Of a stretch of 15,427 nt of DNA, positions 1-8,062 are shown piece after piece (position 1 is the stretch's first letter; each line of letters begins with the position of its first letter). The position numbers were made by a program, and so were the translations under genes. The notes under the pieces were generated by a model. It made no database searches and was not told the origin of the DNA. It saw only the letters and a list, made by a program, of their open reading frames with translations. Location: contig CAZIJO010000144.1 of the NCBI GenBank assembly GCA_964539515.1, positions 1 to 15,427 of the forward strand. Direction: 5' to 3'. This DNA is from JADLHS01 sp964539515 (lineage in GTDB: Bacteria > Verrucomicrobiota > Verrucomicrobiia > Limisphaerales > JADLHS01).

Positions 1-421
1 CACCGATCGCCCTCCCCTGCTCCGCTGATAAGCGTTCGAGCCCATGTTTGACGCCATCGACAATCCCGCGCCATTCCCGGGGCGAGAGGATCGGCCCGAG
101 CGGATTGAAGCGCATCTGACGGCCGCCATTCGTCGTGAGGATAACGTTGACGCGCGTCGGTTCCGCGAGCCGAACGATCGTGGCCGGAAGCTTTTCGGCG
201 CGCAGATACCCGCCCAGCTCCGCACCGGTTTGTCCCCCCAGCGGGAGGAGCAATTGGGGTTTGCCGCCGAGCTGTTTGAGCCAGCGGGCCACATTGATGC
301 CTTTGCCCCCGGCCCAACGGCGTTCGGAGTGGACGTTGTTCTTCTCCTCCCAGAGCACGTCGTCCACGCGCCACTCGGCGTCGATGGACGGATTGAGCGC
401 AAGGACGAGCGCAGCGGTCAC
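1..421 (-). CDS. PfkB-family sugar-phosphate kinase, 1-phosphofructokinase-like, N-terminal 140 residues (3' end outside window)
   Basis: Members of this family transfer phosphate from ATP to a phosphosugar in the cytoplasm; the closest resemblance is to the 1-phosphofructokinase/tagatose-6-phosphate kinase branch. I read the frame from a GTG at 421-419, which overlaps the protease stop codon as GTGA. The protein begins MTAALVLALNPSID, the usual 1-PFK opening, with the substrate-binding-type Asp at residue 14. The PfkB signature AGGKGINVAR lies at residues 37-46, followed by WLKQLGG, a glycine turn LGGQTG at 61-66, and TRVNVIL at 89-95, which matches the family's conserved TRxNV strand. FNPLGPILS near residue 105 corresponds to the NExGP region. 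The frame is open to the window edge; the ATP-binding GAGD motif and catalytic Asp of the C-terminal half are not visible. No Shine-Dalgarno is evident, so translation is probably coupled to the protease. Whether it is a fruK, lacC or pfkB orthologue cannot be decided, so no symbol is given. Confidence 0.88.
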   Translation of the reverse strand, partial: MTAALVLALNPSIDAEWRVDDVLWEEKNNVHSERRWAGGKGINVARWLKQLGGKPQLLLPLGGQTGAELGGYLRAEKLPATIVRLAEPTRVNVILTTNGGRQMRFNPLGPILSPREWRGIVDGVKHGLERLSAEQGRAIG

Positions 422-3400
422 GGCAATTGGAGGAGGCGGTAGTATCGCGGGCCGCCCAAGCCGCCGGACTGGCTGCCGTCGTCGAGGAACTGGAACAGGC
501 CGGTCGGCGAGGTGATCACGTTGGTGAACGGGTTCCAAACCGGTGGCACGAGCGTGGGTGTCCATTGCACGTTGTACTGCGCGGTGATGGGCCCATTCCA
601 ACGCAACGTGACGCCATTCGTTCCATACGTGATGCTTTGAATTCGTGGCGGCGGCACATACGTGCCCGACACGAAACCTTCGGCCACCCGGAAGTAATGG
701 TACGGCGATGGCAACGGAAGACACCAAGTGGTGGTGTAATCAACCGCCGTGATGGTGGCCGTCAGCGTGGTCCAATTCGTCACGACCAGATCCGGCTTGC
801 CCTGCACGAAATAGTGGCCGCCGGGAACGGAAGTCCAGGTCAGGCAAAATTCGTTGCTGGCAAAGGAGTAGTTGATGATGACGAGGTTGGTCGTCTCCAC
901 GGCGGACCATTCGGTGGCCTTGATGGAATAAGTCACCGGCACGCCGGAAATATTGACCGCCGACAGGAACCAGTTGCCCGGCGAGAGCGCGACCGGCGCC
1001 GAGTTGGTCAGCACCACAATCAACTCGTCGTTGGTGTAGGCGTTTGCGCTGAGATAATCGTAGCTCGTCAAATCGGGCAGCGGAAGTCCCTTGCGCGCCA
1101 CGAGCGTCAGGTCGTCACTCGGACCGTTGATTTCAAACTGGGCCCGCACTGCGCTGGGCGTAACCACGTAACGGTAGTAATCGGTGCTGTTACCGGTTCC
1201 GGAGTTAGTGTTGGCATACGGAACGCCATTAACCAGGTCGATGATCGTTGGAAACTGGTTCGTGAACTCGGTAGCCAGGATGGTGTAGGTCACCGGCACG
1301 ACATCGGCATTGAACACGCCAAGATACCAACGGCCCGCGGAAAGCGCGACTGGCGCCGAGTTGGTGAAGACAATAATGTCTTCCGGATTGTTACCCGGAT
1401 TGAAGCTGCCGTAATCGAAGCTCAAGGGCGTCGGCAGCGGGGCACCCCGACGGGCAACAAGGTTCACGTTGCCGCTCAAGCCCAGGAGCTGGAAGGAAGC
1501 CGCCGTGGCTCCCGGAGTGACATCGTAATAGAAATAGCGGGGCAACGCTCCGGCAGCGAGCGTACTGGTTACCGGCACGGCATTCGTCAACGCGGTAATG
1601 TCATAGTCCACCTGTAAGGCAAAAGTAACCGTGGCCGGCCCCGGATTGCTGACACCAAGATAATAGCGCTGACCGGGCAGAAGCGGCGGTATACCAGCGG
1701 TGCTTAAAACAGCGGCTTGTCCAGTTGTGGCCCCCGGACCAATCAGCATGTAGCTCGGAAACACCGCATCCTTTGGTGGGGTAAACTGATTGAACAGCAC
1801 ATCCAACGGGCCCGTCGTGAAGACCAGGGTATTAGTCGCAAACTGCGCCCAAGCCGGCACATCCACGATGAAATACCCGATCTGCCCGGGGAGCACAGAG
1901 TTCGTCGAGGGGATCCCAGGGAGGAGCACGCCCGGCAGTGGCGAGACCTCCTGGAAGACAAATTGCATCTCCCAACTGAGAAGCGACACTCCGATCGCCG
2001 CGCCGGTGCGGGAATCCCAGAGCTCAAGCCTCCAGTCGCCCTGGGCATTCTCGCCGCGCAAGATGGAAAGCGATTCCTCGGGCAGAACGTAGCGCGGGCC
2101 CGACGCCTCGGTGAGCGTGAAGGAATCGACGAGTACGCCGGAATCGGCATTGGTGTTTACGGGTGCAAGACCGACGGTGGTATTGGGCCCGCCTGCCGTG
2201 AAGATCAATCCTCCCGGCTGCCAGTTGGTGTTGCCGAGGAACGTGTTGGTGACCTGGCCGTGCACAGAGATTTGCGACCCCACCACCGAAGCGCCGCAGA
2301 CTGTTGGCGGAGTGACCATGCCGCACTTGCCAGCGACACCGGCAGCGTAGATTTGTTGAATTTCCATTGGCGCGAGTGGACGGTTGAATATGGCCAGTTC
2401 ATCGATCGCACCGTAGAGACTGGAACTCAGGTCGTCACCACGGGCGCCAATGGCCGCCGGGGTTGTAAACGTGTAGGTCGTGACGTACGGCAGAACGGGA
2501 TAGGCAATCCCATCAATATAAAATACCACCGTGGTTCCCGATTTTGTAACCGCCAGATGATGGAAATTTGTATCCGTTACCGCAACGCCGGTCTGGGTCT
2601 GGTCAATACCCACCCGGCTAAGGAAAAGTTGCCCGCTATCCAAAAATCCAAAGGCATAACCGCCAATCCCATAGCAGAAAAATTCGGCCGAGGTTGATCC
2701 GATGGAAACGACGGTTGGACTCGCGCGCCGCACCCAAGCTTCGATCGTGAAGTCCTGCAATTGCAGGTTTGCCGGATTGCCCACCAACACGCCATCCCCA
2801 CTCCCGTCGAACTCAAAGCCTTGATTGACTTCGCCGGCACCATACGTCGCATTCCCAACCAAAGTTCCATGGTTCCCATCCACCTTGTCGGTGGTGTTTG
2901 CATCCCCTGGCCACCAACTCACAATCCCATCCAAGTTACCGGCCTTGCGATACTCATAGTTCAGCCGGTAGGTGTTGCCCGGCGTTGTGGGGACTGTGCG
3001 CAACAGCTGGCCGGCCCGCAATGCCAGCGACTGGGCGCCCACGGTCACCGGCGGGATCCCAGTAATTACCGTCACCGGATTGGTGGTCAACACGCTCCAG
3101 CCATCGACGGCCGCCGGGATTACATAATCACCCGCGGGCGCCAGTTCGAAATTGCTGATCGGCACAACCGGGCCGGATGGGAGGGCGGTCAACGGCGGCG
3201 CCGCGAACTTGATTGGGGTAGTCGTGAGGTTGGAATCCTCCGTAAATACCAAGTAACTGTTGAGGCTGTTGACCGAGCTGACGGTGTATTCCCACAGCGT
3301 GTTGGCTTCCCCATTCCCGCCCGGATTCATCACAACGGTAATGTCCGTGCCTGTGCCGGGACCGAAGGGAATCACAACCCTTCGCGGGACGCTGGCACTC

Positions 3401-6400
3401 GCAGGACAGCCATTATTAGTCAGCCCAGAATCAAATATCGTCGCCCCATCGTAAAATATCAGCATCCGGTCAGGCGCACAGAAAAAGTTATAGTCCACCG
3501 TCAAAGATCCAAAAGTGACGCCGGTGGCGACAACGTTGGTGACCGCGTCGGGCCCGCCGGACGAGGCAACCGGCGCGATGTTCGTCACATTGATCGAGGT
3601 CCCAAAGCCTTCCGTGCTTGTGCCACCGCGATTTTCAGCGAGCAACACACGCGTCCCTCGCGGGCTGATCAGGGTGACCGCCAGATCGGAAACGCGCGGA
3701 TGATTGATGCGCAGACCGACTTCCACCTGCTGGATGATGGCGTCGTTGGTCACAGTGATGATCGAGTCCGTCACCGCATCATCACGCAACGGCTGATTGC
3801 CGCCGGACCCCCAACCGACCGGCAAAACGCTGCCCGGGTCCGTGTAGTACGTCGCAGTATAGACGTACGTCTGGCTGGTGGGACTGCCATTGAAGATCCC
3901 CACGAAATATCGGCCCGGAGACAACGGCGGGAGATCGGAACGCGAAATCGAAAGGCAGGTGCCGGGTGGCGGTCCGGTGGGCGGAAAGATGGTTGATTTG
4001 TAATCGTAATCGGTCGAAGTCGGATACTCGTCTTTGCGCACGTAAATATCCAGCGGCTGCGGGATGGCGGAAATGAGTTCCAGGCACACGGTCAGATTTG
4101 TGGCGCCCGCCGGGATATTGACCGCATAGTACTGCCAGCTGTTGGGGGGAACCGTGTTCGTGATTGATTCGCCGTTGCCCGGCTGCCGTTCCACCCGGAT
4201 TTTGCAGTTTTCCACGCGCCCGGTTGCGGTGAGGGTGTTATCCACATAATAGAATTTCCACTGACCACCCTTGGCGTCGCCCACGAAATCGCGCAATTGC
4301 CCGGGACCGTCCGGGGGGATCGCGCCCGGAACATCGCCTTCATTATTGTCTTCGTAAACAAAGTTGTACGGCCCTGGTGGCAAGGGCAGCGTGGGCAGGA
4401 TGTGATTGTTCAGCACCACGGCTTTCTGACTGGGGCTGACCACTGCGCCGACGACATCGGCAATGTTCTCGCAGAGCAAACTGTTGGTGACGATGACGCG
4501 CCGCACTTCACCCTGCCCCGCCAGATAGGCAATCCATTTGGAGACGCCGGGTTTGTCCGGGCTACCATCCGGGATGGAGCCTTCGGGCGGGTTAAAGGGA
4601 TAGGCTTGAACGTAACCATCGGCATCTTCCTGGGCCAGGGGCACCAGGCTAAACACCGCGAAGAACTCGAATTCCCCAGCCATCTGGTCCTCCGACTTGA
4701 CGCCGATGAAATACACCTGCCCTTGACCCGAATCATCATAGATCACCGCTTCATCCCCGTTTTCGGTGTTGCGACTGCGCGACACGTCCGCGGCGGCGAT
4801 GACGGCCGGGTCGAGTTGCAGCAAACCGGGATTCTGCGAAACATACAAGTCCAGGTCGGCATTGCGGCGCGTCGCATTCAGGAAGGTCGATTGATACACT
4901 CCGATCCGGGGGAGAGACAGGTCCGTGGACGCGCTGATCAGGAACGATGCGTTGGTGAACGTGGTGTTGTTGGTAATGATGTAGAAATGCCACTGGTTGG
5001 TCATGCCATTGGTGGTTCCAAGCAACGGGGTGTTGGCGCCGACGTGCTGGCCGACCAAACTGCCCGAGGTGAAAGTTCCGGCGGAAAAAAGGTTGGTCAC
5101 CAGGGTCACCGGAGTGGCCACGGCGGGCGTGGGCGGCGGGGTTGCGGAAGCCAGGCTGAGCGTGGCGACCTCCCCGTCACCCGAAGAAATCACGAGGGCA
5201 TAATCCTGGACCACATTGTTGGTTTGCGCGGTGACGGCATTTACATTCACCCGGCGAGCCCTGACGGTGATGGAATAATTCGTGCCCAGCGACAAAGGCG
5301 AAGGGGTGATATAAACATTTTCAACATTATTAACGGCGTCAATCTTTGGCGGGGCGTTGGTGTCCGTGGCCAGCGTGAAGGGGTCGCCGGCCGGAAAATC
5401 GTTGCCGTAGTAAACGATTGGATTCAGCGGACCATCCAGGTTCGTCACCACCAGATCAAGGTCGTTGACCAATTTGACCCCCGCCGCTGGATTGCCGGGT
5501 GGATCGGTCCAAACCAGCGTGATCCGCAAGGGTAGCCCGCGTCCGGCCTCATCCACGGAAATCTTCCACGTCTGACTTTGCCCGGTGGCGAGCGCGGTGG
5601 CCGGCGATTGGTCGAAGAGCAGCATCGAATTCGTGGCGGGCGTGTTGATGCCGTTCGTCAGAGTGCCATGGAGACTGTTCGGCAGATTGATCATTCCCCA
5701 GCCTTGATAGTTAATGGAATTCTGCACTTGAAAATTGTAGAGCGAGCCGACGGAACGGGCGCCGTTGATCATCAAGGCCTTCATCATCGCCGGGCTGTTG
5801 GTAATCTGTCGCTCCTGAAAAAACTGCTGCATCAACGCCAGCGTGCCGGACACATCCGCCGCGGCCATGCTGGTGCCGGACTCGTAACGATAATACTGCG
5901 GGGCGGCCGGGTTGGTGCCGCTGATCGAGTTGTTCAGGTTGCTAAGCACTTCGAGCTGGTTGCCGTAGAGATTGGTAATCACGATATCGTGAATAATGTC
6001 GAAGATGACATTCTGGGTCGTGGTGTTGAACACCCCGTAATACCAGCTCTGCCCGACATTTGCTCCGACCCCGCCATCGTCGGGCGGCACCTGCACAACA
6101 TTGGTCCGCACAAAATCGTAGGTGGGCGGTTCGAGCACAGGATAGTCATCCTTCTTCACGAAGATAGGCAGCGCCGCGACCTGGGCGCCCGAGACCAGAT
6201 TCGTCATGTTCAACAGCCGGAGGCTGAAGCCGACGGCGTTATCCGGCAGGAAAATGTCACCATAATAAAAGGCATTCGTCGCGATGAACTGTCCCTCGTA
6301 GGCAACCACGAAATGGCTGGTCGGGTTGTAATAGGCCTTCTCGTCCCAAGTGGTTGAGCGCGTTGAGACGACGAACGTGCCGGGCGCGACCACGTCCGGC

Positions 6401-8052
6401 TTGAAGCGACCAAAATTGCCTTCAATCCCCCGGCCGACGTTCCCGCGGCTGGAGAAGGCGGCAACCTCGTTGGCAGAACTCGTCAGCCCCTGCCAGGGAT
6501 AGTTGGTGTCACAGGAAATGACGTTCGTGCCGTCGATATTAGTCGTGGTGCAATCGATCAGCACGGCATTGGTGATATCGCGGGGAAGTTCAACCGCACC
6601 GACGGTAAGAACATTCTTCGCCGTGCCCGGTGCGCGAATGCTGCCGGGATCGCCACCGATGCCAGTATCGGTGCCGTCCCCCGCATTGCCCGCGGCAAAA
6701 ACGAACAGGACCGGCTGCGAACCGGTCACGCCCGGCAACGCATCCCGCACCGCCGCGTCATAGCTCGCGGAAGCCATGCCGTAGGTGTTGTTATTGCCGT
6801 AATGCCAGCTGTTGTTCGAGATGAAGGCGTTGGTGCGCGCGGCACTGGTCTGAAGGTAGGCGTCAGACGCCGGGCCGAACGACAACTCGAGTGACTGGGC
6901 GAAAATTCTGGCCTGCGGCGCCTTGCCACGATACTGGCCTTCCACGCCCGGATTGAGGGAGCCGGCCGCGTTGGAAACGGTGGTTGAAACCGTCCCGTCG
7001 CCGGCAATTTCACCCGCGATGAAAGTGCCATGACCGTTGTTATCCACGAGACTCGAGGCCAAATCCGCGATGATCCGGCCCGCCAGATCTGGATGCGCCG
7101 CATCCACGCCGGTGTCGTTGACATTGACCAACACCCCCTCGCCCGTGAGGTTCAAATAATTGCTGCTCACCACGGAATCAGCGGCAACCCCGGTCAGGTC
7201 GCGGGTCAAATCGTTGGCGGCCACACGCGGGTAGACCCGTTCGATCAACGAAACCCCGGGCAACTGGGCCAGCGCCGTCCAATTAACTCCCGGCTTCAGG
7301 GTGAGCACGGGGCCGAAGGGGGAGGTGGATTCATCCAGCACGACAGCCCCGGCCTGTTGCAAATCCCGGAGGGTGGATTCCCGCAGGTCGGCAAATAACA
7401 TCACGTTCAACTTCGCGTCCGACGGCAGCGGCCGTTGTTCCATCGCCAGTTGCAACAGATCCGCCTTGAGTTTATAGACCGGTTCGTAGGGAGTGATGGC
7501 CTGTGCCACCGAGCCGCCAAACAATTGGTTGGCGCCCGCGGCGGAAAGTCGCACCAGATAGGCGTTGTTGGGGATGTAGGATATGATCGTTCCCCCGGCG
7601 GCCGTCAGCGCCTGGCGAAAGGCCTCGTCAACCGGTCCGCGCGCTTGAACTATGTAGCTGCCGGGCTCAGCCGCGGCGCGGAGATGTTGCGGGATCGAAA
7701 AACCGAGCGGGGAACGGGTATCGATCAAGGCGTTCTCGAGCAGGATTGCGTGATCGTCGAGCAACAACTGGCTGCTGGTTTTGGGCGTGTTGCTCAGGCG
7801 AAAGGCCAGCGGATCGGGCTTGGCAACGGCTGGAGCGGTCGTGGACTGGCGGGTCAGAAACTCCGGGGCGTTGCCTGCGGTAACGACAGAATGATTGGTG
7901 ACCGCCGGCCGCTGGCGCAAACTGGTGGCGGTCGCAGCCGCGGGCACGCGGTCTGTTGCGGCCGGCGAGGCCGAATTCGCCCGCCGTAAGTAGAGTCCGC
8001 CGGCAAGCAACAGCAATCCGAGCAACAGCCAGATAAACGAACGGGCACGCAT
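418..8052 (-). CDS. Giant exported S8 (subtilisin/KP-43-like) serine protease with P-domain, LamG and PPC-like repeat modules
   Basis: A predicted exported endopeptidase of 2544 residues. Residues 6-22 form a hydrophobic signal or anchor helix. About 125-285 resemble two consecutive inhibitory propeptide-like modules. The S8 triad is complete: Asp313 (VNDTGVD), His341 (NGHGT) and Ser728 (GTSMAAA), with oxyanion Asn456 (AAGNAGDG). KPDVVAPG at 551-558 and Ser728 are 177 residues apart, so an extra module of roughly 130 residues interrupts the catalytic fold. Residues 795-955 match the KP-43-type beta-barrel (TLVWTDPPGNP, LVNDLDLVV). Then come a PPC-like module (1000-1135), a P-like module (1160-1290), another PPC-like module (1303-1402), a P-domain first half (1405-1500), an unassigned module (1514-1590), LamG (1705-1912), a P-domain second half (1921-2035), three PPC-like repeats (2041-2385) and two C-terminal verrucomicrobial-type repeats. 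The ATG lies 10 bases after the cassette A stop with only a weak AAGAA behind it. No PEP-CTERM or LPXTG signal is present. Natural substrate unknown. Confidence 0.93.
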   Translation of the reverse strand: MRARSFIWLLLGLLLLAGGLYLRRANSASPAATDRVPAAATATSLRQRPAVTNHSVVTAGNAPEFLTRQSTTAPAVAKPDPLAFRLSNTPKTSSQLLLDDHAILLENALIDTRSPLGFSIPQHLRAAAEPGSYIVQARGPVDEAFRQALTAAGGTIISYIPNNAYLVRLSAAGANQLFGGSVAQAITPYEPVYKLKADLLQLAMEQRPLPSDAKLNVMLFADLRESTLRDLQQAGAVVLDESTSPFGPVLTLKPGVNWTALAQLPGVSLIERVYPRVAANDLTRDLTGVAADSVVSSNYLNLTGEGVLVNVNDTGVDAAHPDLAGRIIADLASSLVDNNGHGTFIAGEIAGDGTVSTTVSNAAGSLNPGVEGQYRGKAPQARIFAQSLELSFGPASDAYLQTSAARTNAFISNNSWHYGNNNTYGMASASYDAAVRDALPGVTGSQPVLFVFAAGNAGDGTDTGIGGDPGSIRAPGTAKNVLTVGAVELPRDITNAVLIDCTTTNIDGTNVISCDTNYPWQGLTSSANEVAAFSSRGNVGRGIEGNFGRFKPDVVAPGTFVVSTRSTTWDEKAYYNPTSHFVVAYEGQFIATNAFYYGDIFLPDNAVGFSLRLLNMTNLVSGAQVAALPIFVKKDDYPVLEPPTYDFVRTNVVQVPPDDGGVGANVGQSWYYGVFNTTTQNVIFDIIHDIVITNLYGNQLEVLSNLNNSISGTNPAAPQYYRYESGTSMAAADVSGTLALMQQFFQERQITNSPAMMKALMINGARSVGSLYNFQVQNSINYQGWGMINLPNSLHGTLTNGINTPATNSMLLFDQSPATALATGQSQTWKISVDEAGRGLPLRITLVWTDPPGNPAAGVKLVNDLDLVVTNLDGPLNPIVYYGNDFPAGDPFTLATDTNAPPKIDAVNNVENVYITPSPLSLGTNYSITVRARRVNVNAVTAQTNNVVQDYALVISSGDGEVATLSLASATPPPTPAVATPVTLVTNLFSAGTFTSGSLVGQHVGANTPLLGTTNGMTNQWHFYIITNNTTFTNASFLISASTDLSLPRIGVYQSTFLNATRRNADLDLYVSQNPGLLQLDPAVIAAADVSRSRNTENGDEAVIYDDSGQGQVYFIGVKSEDQMAGEFEFFAVFSLVPLAQEDADGYVQAYPFNPPEGSIPDGSPDKPGVSKWIAYLAGQGEVRRVIVTNSLLCENIADVVGAVVSPSQKAVVLNNHILPTLPLPPGPYNFVYEDNNEGDVPGAIPPDGPGQLRDFVGDAKGGQWKFYYVDNTLTATGRVENCKIRVERQPGNGESITNTVPPNSWQYYAVNIPAGATNLTVCLELISAIPQPLDIYVRKDEYPTSTDYDYKSTIFPPTGPPPGTCLSISRSDLPPLSPGRYFVGIFNGSPTSQTYVYTATYYTDPGSVLPVGWGSGGNQPLRDDAVTDSIITVTNDAIIQQVEVGLRINHPRVSDLAVTLISPRGTRVLLAENRGGTSTEGFGTSINVTNIAPVASSGGPDAVTNVVATGVTFGSLTVDYNFFCAPDRMLIFYDGATIFDSGLTNNGCPASASVPRRVVIPFGPGTGTDITVVMNPGGNGEANTLWEYTVSSVNSLNSYLVFTEDSNLTTTPIKFAAPPLTALPSGPVVPISNFELAPAGDYVIPAAVDGWSVLTTNPVTVITGIPPVTVGAQSLALRAGQLLRTVPTTPGNTYRLNYEYRKAGNLDGIVSWWPGDANTTDKVDGNHGTLVGNATYGAGEVNQGFEFDGSGDGVLVGNPANLQLQDFTIEAWVRRASPTVVSIGSTSAEFFCYGIGGYAFGFLDSGQLFLSRVGIDQTQTGVAVTDTNFHHLAVTKSGTTVVFYIDGIAYPVLPYVTTYTFTTPAAIGARGDDLSSSLYGAIDELAIFNRPLAPMEIQQIYAAGVAGKCGMVTPPTVCGASVVGSQISVHGQVTNTFLGNTNWQPGGLIFTAGGPNTTVGLAPVNTNADSGVLVDSFTLTEASGPRYVLPEESLSILRGENAQGDWRLELWDSRTGAAIGVSLLSWEMQFVFQEVSPLPGVLLPGIPSTNSVLPGQIGYFIVDVPAWAQFATNTLVFTTGPLDVLFNQFTPPKDAVFPSYMLIGPGATTGQAAVLSTAGIPPLLPGQRYYLGVSNPGPATVTFALQVDYDITALTNAVPVTSTLAAGALPRYFYYDVTPGATAASFQLLGLSGNVNLVARRGAPLPTPLSFDYGSFNPGNNPEDIIVFTNSAPVALSAGRWYLGVFNADVVPVTYTILATEFTNQFPTIIDLVNGVPYANTNSGTGNSTDYYRYVVTPSAVRAQFEINGPSDDLTLVARKGLPLPDLTSYDYLSANAYTNDELIVVLTNSAPVALSPGNWFLSAVNISGVPVTYSIKATEWSAVETTNLVIINYSFASNEFCLTWTSVPGGHYFVQGKPDLVVTNWTTLTATITAVDYTTTWCLPLPSPYHYFRVAEGFVSGTYVPPPRIQSITYGTNGVTLRWNGPITAQYNVQWTPTLVPPVWNPFTNVITSPTGLFQFLDDGSQSGGLGGPRYYRLLQLP
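421..885 (-). repeat. Two C-terminal Trp/Tyr-rich repeat modules of the giant protease
   Basis: Protein-level repeat at protease residues about 2390-2544. Copy one runs from LTWTSVPGGHYFVQG to YHYFRVAEG; copy two from LRWNGPITAQYNVQW to RYYRLLQLP. Both share the pattern L-x-W, then Y-x-V-Q, a W-T/N-x-L/F strand and a terminal aromatic-R-V/L motif. Tails of this kind are common at the ends of exported verrucomicrobial proteins; a role in surface retention or carbohydrate binding is inference only. Confidence 0.6.
907..1905 (-). repeat. Three tandem PPC-like beta-domain repeats in the protease C-terminal third
   Basis: Protease residues about 2050-2382 hold three diverged copies of a roughly 115-120 residue module. 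Each has an aromatic strand near its start (YFIVDVPA, YFYYDVTP, YYRYVVTP), and each ends in a (L/S)PG-x-W/Y-(Y/F)-L-x-x-x-N strand. The last two share ARKG/ARRG, LPxP, a YDY/FDYGS turn and an identical TNSAPVALS. The similarity persists at DNA level: 986-1008 and 1343-1365 match at 22 of 23 bases, exactly 357 bases (119 codons) apart, which indicates fairly recent internal duplication or gene conversion. Related modules occur earlier in the protein. Assignment to the bacterial pre-peptidase C-terminal fold is by pattern only. Confidence 0.65.
2317..2940 (-). other. LamG/concanavalin A-like domain within the giant protease
   Basis: Protease residues about 1705-1912 show the LamG-type jelly-roll pattern: GIVSWWPGDAN followed by GNHGTL, GFEFDGSGDGV, the strand FTIEAWVRR, then HHLAVTKSG with VVFYIDG, and the closing GAIDELAIFNRPL with a final helix EIQQIYAAG. 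These are the conserved landmarks of the laminin G-like 3 family, which usually binds glycans or proteins outside the cell. It lies between two parts of an apparently interrupted P-domain. Confidence 0.85.
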
Positions 8053-8062
8053 AAATTCTTGG

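Noticed and set aside
427..1617. Long plus-strand open frame antisense to the protease tail
   Set aside because: The product is rich in Arg, Gly and His with no recognisable domain, and it lies opposite a strongly supported gene. It is the expected by-product of moderately GC-rich coding DNA.
2761..5535. Two plus-strand open frames of about 410 codons antisense to the protease
   Set aside because: Low-complexity basic translations without motifs or convincing ribosome-binding sites; the opposite strand encodes LamG, P-domain and PPC-like modules in one continuous frame.
8053..8062. Promoter or terminator between cassette A and the protease
   Set aside because: Only ten bases (CCAAGAATTT on the coding strand) separate the genes, with no room for either element beyond a weak ribosome-binding site.
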